From Parvibaculum sp040882025 (GTDB lineage: Bacteria > Pseudomonadota > Alphaproteobacteria > Parvibaculales > Parvibaculaceae), in contig NZ_JBBECC010000044.1 of assembly GCF_040882025.1 (NCBI RefSeq), positions 1 through 38,093 on the forward strand: DNA of 38,093 nt. The letters are read 5' to 3'. The notes below the pieces were generated by a model. The model made no database searches and had not been told where the DNA came from. It saw nothing but the letters and a program-made list of their open reading frames with translations. Shown here in pieces: positions 23,084-31,469 of this stretch. Both the position numbers and the translations under genes were made by a program. Within the stretch, counting starts at the first letter, position 1; the number at the start of each line of letters is the position of its first letter.

Positions 23084-25780
23084 ATGGACGTCGTCATTGT
23101 TGAGTCGCCGGCCAAGGCGAAAACGATCAACAAGTATCTCGGCAAGGGCTACAAGGTCCTGGCGTCCTACGGCCATGTCCGCGACCTGCCCTCGAAAGAC
23201 GGCTCGGTCCTGCCGGACGAGGACTTCGCCATGGCTTGGGACGTCGACGCCAAGTCCCAGAAGCGCCTCAACGAAATCGCCACTGCCGTCAAAGGGGCAG
23301 ACCGCCTGATTCTCGCCACTGACCCGGATCGCGAGGGCGAGGCGATTTCATGGCATGTGCTCGAAGTTCTCAACAAGAAGAAGGTATTGAAAGACGTCGA
23401 GGTCCAGCGCGTCGTCTTCAACGCGATCACCAAGCAGTCGGTCACCGAGGCAATGACGCATCCGCGCGGTCTCGACAAGGAGCTGATCGACGCCTATCTG
23501 GCCCGCCGCGCCCTCGATTATCTGGTCGGCTTCACGCTCTCGCCGGTCCTCTGGCGCAAATTGCCCGGTTCCCGCTCGGCCGGCCGCGTGCAATCCGTCT
23601 CGCTGCGCCTGATCTGCGATCGCGAGCTCGAGATTGAAGCCTTCCGCGCCCGCGAATACTGGAGCGTCGAAACCGATATGAGGACGGGCGCCGATGCCGC
23701 CTTCGTCGCCCGTCTCGTCAATCTCGACGGCAAGAAGCTCGACAAGTTCGACATCCCGGACGAAAAATCGGCCCGCGAAATCGAGGCGCGCATCAAGGCG
23801 TCACGCTTCTCCGTCAAGTCGGTCGAAAGCAAACCGGCACGCCGCCACCCGAATCCGCCCTTCACCACCTCCACGCTGCAGCAGGAAGCTTCGCGCAAGC
23901 TGGGCTTCTCGGCGAGCCGCACCATGCAGGTTGCCCAGCGTCTTTATGAAGGCGTCGAGATCGATGGCGAGACGACCGGTCTCATAACCTATATGCGAAC
24001 CGACGGCGTGCAGATCGCGCCGGAAGCGATCGCCCAGGCCCGCACCGTCATCAATAATGAATTCGGCGAGGCTTATCTGCCCGACGCACCGCGCGTCTAC
24101 ACGACCAAAGCGAAGAACGCGCAGGAAGCGCACGAAGCGATCCGCCCGACCGACCTCGCCCGCCTGCCGAAATCGGTCGCCGCTCGCCTCGACGACGACC
24201 AGCGCCGCCTCTATGAACTGGTCTGGAACCGCACTGTCGCCAGCCAGATGGAAAGCGTGCAGCTTGAGCGCACCACCATCGAGATCGAAGCCGACGACGC
24301 GCCCATCGGTCTGCGCGCCACAGGTTCCGTCATCGTCTTCGACGGTTTCCTGCGTCTTTATCAGGAAGGCCGCGACGAGCCGGAGGAAGGCGAGGATGGC
24401 GGCCGCCTGCCCAAAGTCGCCAAGGGCGACAAGCTCGGCCTCGACAAGGTGCGCCCCGAACAGCATTTCACCGAACCGCCGCCGCGCTTCACCGAAGCGA
24501 CGCTGGTCAAACGCATGGAAGAGCTCGGCATCGGCCGCCCTTCGACCTATGCATCCACGCTGCAAACCCTGCGCGACCGCGATTATGTCCACATGGACAA
24601 GAACCGTTTCGTGCCGCACGACAAGGGCCGCCTCGTCACGGCCTTCCTCGAAAACTTTTTCAGCCGCTACGTTGAATACGACTTCACGGCGGAACTTGAA
24701 GAGAAGCTCGACAAGGTGTCGGCCGGCGAACTCGATTGGAAGGATCTGCTGCGCGAATTCTGGAAGGAATTCACGGTCAATGTCGACCAGGCGCTCGAAC
24801 TGCGCATCACCGAAGTGCTCGACCGCCTCAACGAAGTCCTCGCGCCGCATGTCTTTCCCGACAAGGAAGATGGTTCCGACCCGCGCAAATGCCCGGCCTG
24901 CGCCGATGGTCGCATCTCGCTGAAGGTTGGCCGCTTCGGCGCTTTCGTCGGCTGTTCGAATTATCCGGAATGCCGCTTCACGCGCCAGCTCACCGTCGGC
25001 GCCGACGGCGAGGAACAGTCCGGCGATCGCGTGCTCGGCGTCGATCCGGAAACGAATGCCGAAATCAGCCTTAAGACGGGCCGCTTCGGTCCCTATGTCG
25101 AGCGCGCACCGCTCGGCGAAGACGAAAAACCGAAGCGCAGCGGCCTGCCGGCGAAAATGTCGGCGACCGATGTCGATCTCGAAAAGGCTTTGCGCCTGCT
25201 GACCCTGCCGCGCGAAATCGGTATCCATCCCGAAACCGGCAAGAAGATTACGGCGGGTCTCGGCCGCTTCGGCCCCTTCGTCCTGCACAACGGCACCTAC
25301 GCCAATCTGAAAGACCCCGAGGAACTTTTCGACATCGGCCTCAACCGCGCGATCGCCGTTCTGGCCGAAAAACTCGTCCGCGCCGAGGAACGCGCCGGCA
25401 AGGTGCTGAAGGAATTGGGCGAGCACCCCGAAACCGGCAAGCCGGTCCAGGTCCGCGAAGGCAAATACGGCCCTTATGTGAAGCACGCCTCCACCAACGC
25501 GACACTGTCGAAGTCGAGCGACCCGATGTCGGTGACACTCGAAGAGGCATTGGCGCTCATCGCTGAACGCGAGGCGAAAAGCGGCAAGAAGAAACCCGCG
25601 AGGAAGACGGCCGCCAAAAAGACCGACGGTGAAGCAAAGCCCGCGAAGAAGCCGGCGGCAAAAAAAGCCGCGCCGAAGAAGAAAGCGCCCGCGAAGAAGC
25701 CCGCATCGAAGAAGCCGGCTGCGAAGAAAGCCGCGCCGAAATCGAAAAGCACTGTTAGCGTAACAGAACCGGCGGATTGA
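23084..25780 (+). CDS. topA: DNA topoisomerase I
   Basis: An 898-residue type IA topoisomerase that relaxes negative supercoils. The Toprim domain starts MDVVIVESPAKAKTINKYLG, with LATDPDREGEAISWH. The active-site tyrosine lies in TTGLITYMRTDGV. Further landmarks are SAGRVQSVSLRL and GIGRPSTYASTLQTL. One C4 zinc ribbon (CPACADGRISLKVGRF with GCSNYPEC) follows at about 605-640. Then come two or more Topo C-terminal repeats (TGRFGPYVERAP, LGRFGPFVLHNGTYANL, EGKYGPYVKHA). The last 60 residues are a Lys/Ala/Pro tail, as in many alphaproteobacterial TopA proteins and like the H1-like protein of this window. It abuts rnr directly. Confidence 0.97.
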   Translation: MDVVIVESPAKAKTINKYLGKGYKVLASYGHVRDLPSKDGSVLPDEDFAMAWDVDAKSQKRLNEIATAVKGADRLILATDPDREGEAISWHVLEVLNKKKVLKDVEVQRVVFNAITKQSVTEAMTHPRGLDKELIDAYLARRALDYLVGFTLSPVLWRKLPGSRSAGRVQSVSLRLICDRELEIEAFRAREYWSVETDMRTGADAAFVARLVNLDGKKLDKFDIPDEKSAREIEARIKASRFSVKSVESKPARRHPNPPFTTSTLQQEASRKLGFSASRTMQVAQRLYEGVEIDGETTGLITYMRTDGVQIAPEAIAQARTVINNEFGEAYLPDAPRVYTTKAKNAQEAHEAIRPTDLARLPKSVAARLDDDQRRLYELVWNRTVASQMESVQLERTTIEIEADDAPIGLRATGSVIVFDGFLRLYQEGRDEPEEGEDGGRLPKVAKGDKLGLDKVRPEQHFTEPPPRFTEATLVKRMEELGIGRPSTYASTLQTLRDRDYVHMDKNRFVPHDKGRLVTAFLENFFSRYVEYDFTAELEEKLDKVSAGELDWKDLLREFWKEFTVNVDQALELRITEVLDRLNEVLAPHVFPDKEDGSDPRKCPACADGRISLKVGRFGAFVGCSNYPECRFTRQLTVGADGEEQSGDRVLGVDPETNAEISLKTGRFGPYVERAPLGEDEKPKRSGLPAKMSATDVDLEKALRLLTLPREIGIHPETGKKITAGLGRFGPFVLHNGTYANLKDPEELFDIGLNRAIAVLAEKLVRAEERAGKVLKELGEHPETGKPVQVREGKYGPYVKHASTNATLSKSSDPMSVTLEEALALIAEREAKSGKKKPARKTAAKKTDGEAKPAKKPAAKKAAPKKKAPAKKPASKKPAAKKAAPKSKSTVSVTEPAD

Positions 25781-25782
25781 CC

Positions 25783-28125
25783 TTGGCTGAACGAAGCAAG
25801 CCGAAAAAATCCGGCGCCGGAAAGAAAAGCAAACCCGGCGGGCACCTTCCCTCGCGCGAAGCAATTCTCGAATTCATATCTGAAAATGGCGGCAAGCTCG
25901 GCAAGCGCGAGATCGGCCGCGCCTTCGGCATCAAGGGCGACGATCGCCTGCCCTTCAAGAAACTGTTGAAGGAGCTGAAGGACGAGGGGCTGATTGCGAA
26001 AGACGAAACGAAGAGCTTGCGGCGTGTCGGTGAACTGCCGCCCGTCACGATCATCGAAATCACCCACACCGACACCGACGGTGACCTGATCGCGCGGCCC
26101 GTCTCCTGGCCTGGCGAAACGCCCGCACCGCTGATCGTCATAGCGCCCGACACAAAACGGCGGGCGAAGCGCGAAACTTTCGACGAACCGCCGGCGGGCG
26201 TCGGCGACCGGGTTCTTGCCCGGATCGAGAAATCCGATGACGAGACCTACCCCTTCGAAGCGCGCGTCATTCGCCGCGTCGGCAAGGGCGCCGAGCGCAT
26301 CCTCGGCCTCTTCCGCCGCGCCAAGGGGGCGAAGGTCGCCCGCCTGATTCCGGTCGACAAGAAAATCCGTGTCGAATTCGAGATCGGTCTCGACGATACG
26401 AACGGCGCCGAAGACGGAAGCCTGGTGCTGGCCGAAACCATCCCGGGCAAGCGCTATGGCATCCCGCGGGCCCGCGTGCGCGAAGCCTTTGGCGACGGCG
26501 ACGATCCCCGTTCGATCAGTCTCATCGCCATTCACACCCACGGCATCCCGGACGCCTTCCCGGACGGTGTTATCGCCGATGCCGAAGCGGCAAGCCATCA
26601 GGGCCTGAAGGGGCGCACCGATCTGCGCGACATCCCCCTCATCACCATCGATCCGCCCGACGCACGCGATCACGACGACGCGGTATGGGCGGCACCCGAC
26701 GACAATCCGAAAAACGAAGGCGGCATCGTCGCCATCGTCGCCATTGCCGATGTCGCAGCCTATGTCCGCCCCGGCTCGCCGATGGATCGCGAGGCGCGGA
26801 AGCGCGGCAACTCGACCTATTTTCCGGATCGCGTCGTGCCGATGCTGCCGGAACGCATCTCCAACAATCTCTGCTCGCTGGTCGACGGCGAGGACCGCGC
26901 CTGCTTCGCCGTCCGCATGGTCTTCGACCGCAACGGCCAGAAGCGCGGCCACGAATTCATCCGCGGCCTGATGCGCTCGGCCGCCAGCTTCAGCTACAAA
27001 CAGGTCCAGCAGGCAATCGACGGCAGCCCGGACGACGCCACCGGTCCGCTGCTCGAACCCGTGCTGAAACCGCTCTGGGCCGCCTACCGCATTCTCGCAA
27101 AAGCCCGCGAAGCCCGCGGCCCCCTCGATCTCGACCTGCCCGAATACAAGATCGACATCGGCGCGGAGGGCCGCGTCGCCAGCATCCGTATCGGCGAGAA
27201 GCATGAATCGATGAAGCTCATCGAAGAATTCATGATCCAGGCGAATGTTTGCGCTGCCGAAACCGCGGAGGCGAAACACCGCCCCGTCGTCTACCGCATC
27301 CACGATGCGCCGACGCGCGAAAAGCTGATGGCGCTGGCCGAATTCCTGGCAACCCTCAATCTCAGCTTCGCGAAAGGCGAAACCGTCCGCCCGGCCAATT
27401 TCAACCGCATCCTGAAGGCGGTCGACGGCACCGAACACGACCGCATGGTTTCCGACGTCATTCTCCGCTCGCAGGCGCAGGCCGTCTACTCACCGGACAA
27501 TATCGGCCATTTCGGTCTCAATCTGCGCCGCTACGCGCATTTCACCTCGCCGATCCGCCGCTATGCCGATCTCATCGTTCACCGCGCCTTGATCGCCGGA
27601 ATGGGTCTGGGCAAGGACGGTCAGACCGACGACGAAACCGCGGGCCTCGGCGAGATTGCCGAGCATATCTCGATGACCGAACGCCGCTCGATGCTGGCCG
27701 AGCGCGATTCGAAGGATCGCTTCATCGCTGCCTTCCTCGAGGCGCGCATCGGCGCCGAATTCCGCGGCCGCGTCGCCGGCGTCACGCGCTTCGGCCTCTT
27801 CGTCAAGCTCGACGAGACCGGCGCCGACGGCTTCGTGCCGATCTCGACGCTGGGCGGCGATTTCTTTCATCACGACGAAATTCTCCACGCCCTGATCGGC
27901 GAGCGCACCGGCCTCACCTATCGCCTGGGCGATGCCGTTCTCGTTCGTCTCGAGGAAGCGGTCCCCATCACCGGCGGCCTGCGTCTCGCCCTTCTGGAAG
28001 GCGGCAGCGAGGGCAAGCCGGCCGGCAAGGGCGACCGCCGCCGCCCGCCTGCCCGTCGCGGGCCCCCGCGCGGCGCGTCCGGCGGCAAGCAGCCTCCCTC
28101 GCGCAAGCCCGGGAGCCGCCGCTAA
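25783..28125 (+). CDS. rnr: Ribonuclease R
   Basis: A 780-residue RNase II/RNR-family 3'-5' exoribonuclease, which degrades structured RNA and takes part in rRNA quality control. The catalytic domain shows TIDPPDARDHDDAVWA (metal-binding Asp cluster), YFPDRVVPMLPERISNNLCS, and FTSPIRRYADLIVHRALI. The S1 domain is near the C-terminus (FRGRVAGVTRFGLFVKLDET, ADGFVPISTLGGDFF). Both ends are very basic (AERSKPKKSGAGKKSK; a C-terminal KGDRRRPPARRGPPRG run). The start is TTG 25783, with GGCGGA six bases upstream; TTG 25777, overlapping the topA stop, is the alternative. It is clearly co-transcribed with topA. Confidence 0.96.
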   Translation: MAERSKPKKSGAGKKSKPGGHLPSREAILEFISENGGKLGKREIGRAFGIKGDDRLPFKKLLKELKDEGLIAKDETKSLRRVGELPPVTIIEITHTDTDGDLIARPVSWPGETPAPLIVIAPDTKRRAKRETFDEPPAGVGDRVLARIEKSDDETYPFEARVIRRVGKGAERILGLFRRAKGAKVARLIPVDKKIRVEFEIGLDDTNGAEDGSLVLAETIPGKRYGIPRARVREAFGDGDDPRSISLIAIHTHGIPDAFPDGVIADAEAASHQGLKGRTDLRDIPLITIDPPDARDHDDAVWAAPDDNPKNEGGIVAIVAIADVAAYVRPGSPMDREARKRGNSTYFPDRVVPMLPERISNNLCSLVDGEDRACFAVRMVFDRNGQKRGHEFIRGLMRSAASFSYKQVQQAIDGSPDDATGPLLEPVLKPLWAAYRILAKAREARGPLDLDLPEYKIDIGAEGRVASIRIGEKHESMKLIEEFMIQANVCAAETAEAKHRPVVYRIHDAPTREKLMALAEFLATLNLSFAKGETVRPANFNRILKAVDGTEHDRMVSDVILRSQAQAVYSPDNIGHFGLNLRRYAHFTSPIRRYADLIVHRALIAGMGLGKDGQTDDETAGLGEIAEHISMTERRSMLAERDSKDRFIAAFLEARIGAEFRGRVAGVTRFGLFVKLDETGADGFVPISTLGGDFFHHDEILHALIGERTGLTYRLGDAVLVRLEEAVPITGGLRLALLEGGSEGKPAGKGDRRRPPARRGPPRGASGGKQPPSRKPGSRR

Positions 28126-28197
28126 CCCCTTCATGTCGCGCGGCAACCTGCCACATTTCATCGCGGGTGGATTCCGACCATTTTGCTGGGAGATGTT

Positions 28198-28662
28198 GTG
28201 GCGCGCCTGTGCGCCCGGATCATTTTGGCCAGTCTCATGAGTAGCGTGATGGATATGAGCGACCCTCTCGCCTTCGCGGCAGCGGAAACGGCGCCCCGGC
28301 CGGCCTTTCTGGCGATCCGTCGCGGCTTCGCCCGGCGTTGTCCCGCTTGCGGCACGGGCAATATCTTCGGGCGCTTCCTGAAGGTCGCCGACACTTGCGG
28401 TCATTGCGGTGAGGAGTTGCTGCACCACCAGGCCGATGACGCACCGCCCTATTTCACCATCATGGTGGTCGGCCACATCGTGGTGCCGATGATGCTCTGG
28501 ACGGAACTGGCCTGGCAGCCGGCGCTCTGGATCCACGCCTCTCTATGGCCGGCCCTGACGCTCGCGCTCTCGCTCTGGTTCCTGCCCCGCCTCAAGGGCG
28601 CCATTGTCGGCTGGCAATGGGCGCTGCGGATGCACGGCTTCGACGGTCAGACCGACGACTGA
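28198..28662 (+). CDS. DUF983 family zinc-ribbon membrane protein
   Basis: A 154-residue DUF983 protein: a zinc-ribbon-like CPACGTGNIF with CGHCGEEL, then membrane segments YFTIMVVGHIVVPMMLW and ASLWPALTLALSLWFLP, and the C-terminal GAIVGWQWALRMHGFD. The function is unknown. The start is not settled. GTG 28198 has GGGAG five bases upstream and is preferred; ATG 28237 and ATG 28249 lack a good site. It follows rnr as in many alphaproteobacteria. Its end overlaps the convergent desaturase gene by 16 bp. Confidence 0.88.
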   Translation: MARLCARIILASLMSSVMDMSDPLAFAAAETAPRPAFLAIRRGFARRCPACGTGNIFGRFLKVADTCGHCGEELLHHQADDAPPYFTIMVVGHIVVPMMLWTELAWQPALWIHASLWPALTLALSLWFLPRLKGAIVGWQWALRMHGFDGQTDD

Positions 28663-29837
28663 ACCCGCGCCTCGCGGAACGACACCAGCCGCTCCTTCTC
28701 TTCATCCCACAGCACCAGCCGCACGCAACGCAGGCTGTCGGCAAGCGTCAGCCTGCCGATCTGGCGTAGATCGGGATGATCGCGCAGCACGCGCGGCAAC
28801 CGGTAGGACGGAATGCGCGCATGCAGATGGTGCACATGATGAATGCCGATATTGGCGGTGAACCAGCGCAGCAGCCACGGCAGATCGTAATGCGAGGAAC
28901 CGTGCAGGGCGGCTTCGTGGAAATTCCAGCCGCGGGCCTTGCTCCAGAACGTGCCCTCGAACTGGTGCTGCACATAGAAGAGCCAGACGCCGATCGACGC
29001 CGCGATCACGACGATCGGCAGATGCACCAGGAAGAATGCCTGCACGCCGACCAGCCAGATCAGCGCCGCGGCGATCGCGAACATCGCCGCATTGGTCGCC
29101 TGCGTGCTGACCCAGGGCCGCCAGCCGTCGCGCATCATGCCGATGGGCAGGCGCTGCTGCAGCAGGAACACATAAGCCGGCCCGATGCCGAACAGCACCA
29201 CGGGATTGCGGTAGATCCGGTATTTCAGCCGGCCCCAGCGCGACCGCGCGCGATACTCGTCGACCGTCAGCGTGTCGATATCGCCGATGCCGCGCCGGTC
29301 GAGATTGCCGCAGCTCGAATGATGGATGGCATGCGCGCGCCGCCACACGTCGAACGGCGTCACGGTCAGCACACCCAGCGCCCGGCCGACCCAGTCATTG
29401 GCCCAGCGTTGCGGAAAGAAGGAGCCATGGCCGCAATCGTGCTGAATGGCGAACAGACGCACCAGAAAGCCGCCTGCGGGCACGGCGATCGCCAGCGGTG
29501 CCCACCAGTATCCATGCGCATAGGTGAACCAGGCCGCGAACCACAGAGCCGCGAGCGGCAGCGCCGTGATCGCCAGTTCGGCCGCGCTGCGCGTGTGGCT
29601 CGGCTCTCGGTAACGATTGAGAATCTGCGTCCAGGTGCTGGCGACGGAAGATGAAAGGCCGGTCGTGTGTCCGATACTCAAATACTTTGGATCCAGGTTG
29701 ACCTTGGCCGTTGCGTCGGAAGACGCGGACGGCTTCGGGCGGAATGGTGAAGCGGGGAATAGATCATATTCGGCCGACAATAGCGGTCTTTTTGTGTACC
29801 GGGAGTAAATGCCCGAAAACCCGGCCTTTCCCGCCAT
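28647..29837 (-). CDS. Fatty acid desaturase (membrane di-iron type)
   Basis: A membrane fatty acid desaturase of about 396 residues. The three histidine boxes that hold the di-iron centre are present: HDCGHGSFF, HAIHHSSCGN and HHVHHLHARIPSYRLP. Several long hydrophobic segments lie between them (TALPLAALWFAAWFTYAHGY, AAALIWLVGVQAFFLVHLP). The enzyme inserts a double bond in membrane acyl chains using oxygen and an electron carrier; the position cannot be predicted. ATG 29837 has GGGGAGG nine bases upstream, but homology begins later, near STWTQILNRYREPSH, so the N-terminal 60 residues may not be translated; TTG 29681 is an alternative. The C-terminus overlaps the DUF983 gene on the other strand. 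Confidence 0.88.
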   Translation of the reverse strand: MAGKAGFSGIYSRYTKRPLLSAEYDLFPASPFRPKPSASSDATAKVNLDPKYLSIGHTTGLSSSVASTWTQILNRYREPSHTRSAAELAITALPLAALWFAAWFTYAHGYWWAPLAIAVPAGGFLVRLFAIQHDCGHGSFFPQRWANDWVGRALGVLTVTPFDVWRRAHAIHHSSCGNLDRRGIGDIDTLTVDEYRARSRWGRLKYRIYRNPVVLFGIGPAYVFLLQQRLPIGMMRDGWRPWVSTQATNAAMFAIAAALIWLVGVQAFFLVHLPIVVIAASIGVWLFYVQHQFEGTFWSKARGWNFHEAALHGSSHYDLPWLLRWFTANIGIHHVHHLHARIPSYRLPRVLRDHPDLRQIGRLTLADSLRCVRLVLWDEEKERLVSFREARVQSSV

Positions 29838-29905
29838 GCTGGACAGCCTCCCCGCCCGCGGGCATCCTCCCTCCAACCAGAAATTCACAATCCGGGACGG
29901 AAAAT

Positions 29906-30673
29906 ATGGCTGACGAACAGCGGGGTGCCTTCGACCCCAAAAAGTCGCGCGAGCAGGAATATCGCGAAAGCAGTCAGGGCCGCGCCGTTCGCCCCCGCGA
30001 TGCCTCGACGCTGATTATCGTCCGCCGCGACTCCGCCGCGCCGCGCGTGCTGATGGGTCAGCGCCACGCCGATCACAAATTCATGCCCAACAAGTTCGTC
30101 TTCCCCGGCGGCCGCGTCGACCCCGCCGACAGCCGCATCGCCCCGGCGGAAGACCTGCGCGATGTCGTCGCCCGCCGCCTGATGGCGCGCATGCGCGGCA
30201 CGCCGACCGAACGCCGCGCCCGCGCGCTCGCCATGGCCGCCATCCGCGAAACTTTCGAGGAAACCGGTCTCGTCATCGGCCGCCCCGCCGACACACCGCA
30301 AAAGAGCAAACACGCCGACTGGAACGAATATTTCGCGCAAGGCTTCGCGCCGGCGCTCGGCACGCTCGATTTCGTCGCCCGCGCCATCACGCCCCCCTAT
30401 CGCACGCGCCGCTTCGACACGCGCTTCTTCATCGCCGATGCCGAAACCATCCAGGGCGATCCCGCAAAAGTCGCGGGCTCGGGCGAATTGCAGGGTCTGC
30501 ACTGGCTCACCATCGCCGATGCGCGCGGTCTCGACCTGCCCAACATCACCCGTGTCGTCCTCGACGAGATCGACGAGCGCTTGCGTCTCGCAACAGCCGC
30601 GCAATCCGCGCGCGCCGTTCCCTTCATTCATTTCCGCGGCGGCAACGCCATCCGCGACGTGATCGGGGACTGA
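29906..30673 (+). CDS. NUDIX hydrolase, NUDT19-like (first of tandem pair)
   Basis: A 255-residue NUDIX protein. The NUDIX helix is AMAAIRETFEETGLVIG; the strand before it is KFVFPGGRVDPADSR, and about 45 residues lie between the two. Such an insertion within the box is the mark of the NUDT19/RP2p type, whose studied members hydrolyse CoA or acyl-CoA. The start at ATG 29906 follows GGGACGG. The charged N-terminus (DPKKSREQEYRESSQGRAV) is unlike its paralogue, which starts 6 bp after this gene's stop. The substrate is not predictable. Confidence 0.9.
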   Translation: MADEQRGAFDPKKSREQEYRESSQGRAVRPRDASTLIIVRRDSAAPRVLMGQRHADHKFMPNKFVFPGGRVDPADSRIAPAEDLRDVVARRLMARMRGTPTERRARALAMAAIRETFEETGLVIGRPADTPQKSKHADWNEYFAQGFAPALGTLDFVARAITPPYRTRRFDTRFFIADAETIQGDPAKVAGSGELQGLHWLTIADARGLDLPNITRVVLDEIDERLRLATAAQSARAVPFIHFRGGNAIRDVIGD

Positions 30674-30679
30674 GCCGCC

Positions 30680-31351
30680 GTGAACGCCGAAGCCCCGCGC
30701 CCCCGCGCGATCCGTCCGCGCGATGCGGCAAGCCTCGTCCTGATCGACGCGCGGCGCGGCGAACCGCTGATCCTGATGGGCCGCCGCCATGCGCGCATGA
30801 AATTCATTCCCGACGCTTTCGTCTTTCCGGGCGGCAAGCTCGATGCCGGCGATCTTCTCGCAAGACCCGCCACGGGATTCTCCGGCGAGACCGCGCGGAT
30901 GATGCAGCGCGCCGCCGCTGGCGCGAAAGCCGAGGCGCTGGCCATGGCCGCCATTCGCGAAACCTTCGAGGAAACCGGCCTCATCGTCGCGCAGCAGGGC
31001 CATGTCGGCGACACGGCCGGCGAAGGCTGGCAGCCCTTCCGCGAGCGGGGTATTGCACCGCGTCTCGACGTGCTCGATTTCGTCGCCCGCGCCATCACGC
31101 CCGCCTCGAGCCCGATCCGCTTTCACGCCCGCTTCTTTGCCGTCGCGGCCGAAAACGCCGTCGGCGAGTTGAAAGGCAGCGGCGAACTCGAGGAACTCGG
31201 CTGGTATCCGCTCTCCGAAGCGCTGAAATTGCCGGTTATCGACGTCACGGAATTCGTGCTCCGCGAGATCGGCCGCCGCCACAAGGAAGGCGCCCGCACC
31301 CGCATCCCGCTCTATTCTTACCGCAACAACAAACCCCTCATCCGCGCCTGA
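30680..31351 (+). CDS. NUDIX hydrolase, NUDT19-like (second of tandem pair)
   Basis: A 223-residue paralogue of the preceding gene: IRPRDAASLVLIDARRGEP, KFIPDAFVFPGGKLDAGDL, then AMAAIRETFEETGLIVAQQG and the C-terminal RFHARFFAV and GELEELGWYPL. The NUDIX glutamates (RETFEETG) are retained in both. It lacks the 30-residue charged N-terminal extension of its neighbour. The start is GTG 30680, 6 bp after the previous stop, so the two are co-transcribed. Divergence outside the core suggests different substrates or a heteromeric complex rather than simple dosage. Confidence 0.9.
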   Translation: MNAEAPRPRAIRPRDAASLVLIDARRGEPLILMGRRHARMKFIPDAFVFPGGKLDAGDLLARPATGFSGETARMMQRAAAGAKAEALAMAAIRETFEETGLIVAQQGHVGDTAGEGWQPFRERGIAPRLDVLDFVARAITPASSPIRFHARFFAVAAENAVGELKGSGELEELGWYPLSEALKLPVIDVTEFVLREIGRRHKEGARTRIPLYSYRNNKPLIRA

Positions 31352-31390
31352 CGCTTTTTGCTTTGAATCAGGTGCACTGACTAAACTCCC

Positions 31391-31441
31391 ACCCTCCCCC
31401 TGTGGGAGGGTCAAACGGCTGCAAGCCGTTTGGGGAGGGGG
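31391..31441. repeat. Double-hairpin palindromic repeat (REP-like)
   Basis: Two adjacent perfect stem-loops: ACCCTCCC (31391-31398) with GGGAGGGT (31404-31411), and CAAACGGC (31412-31419) with GCCGTTTG (31425-31432), both with five-base loops. A third G-rich arm (31433-31441) can compete for the first. The form is that of the interspersed palindromic elements common between genes in alphaproteobacteria. It fills the space between the NUDIX pair and the MFS gene and may also end transcription. Confidence 0.6.
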
Positions 31442-31469
31442 CGCAGAACCTCGGCACACAGAAGAACCA

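Noticed and set aside
23801..27438. Very long minus-strand open frames (over 600 codons) opposite topA and rnr
   Set aside because: They arise from strong GC codon bias on the coding strand. Their translations are low-complexity and lack known domains, whereas topA and rnr are unmistakable.
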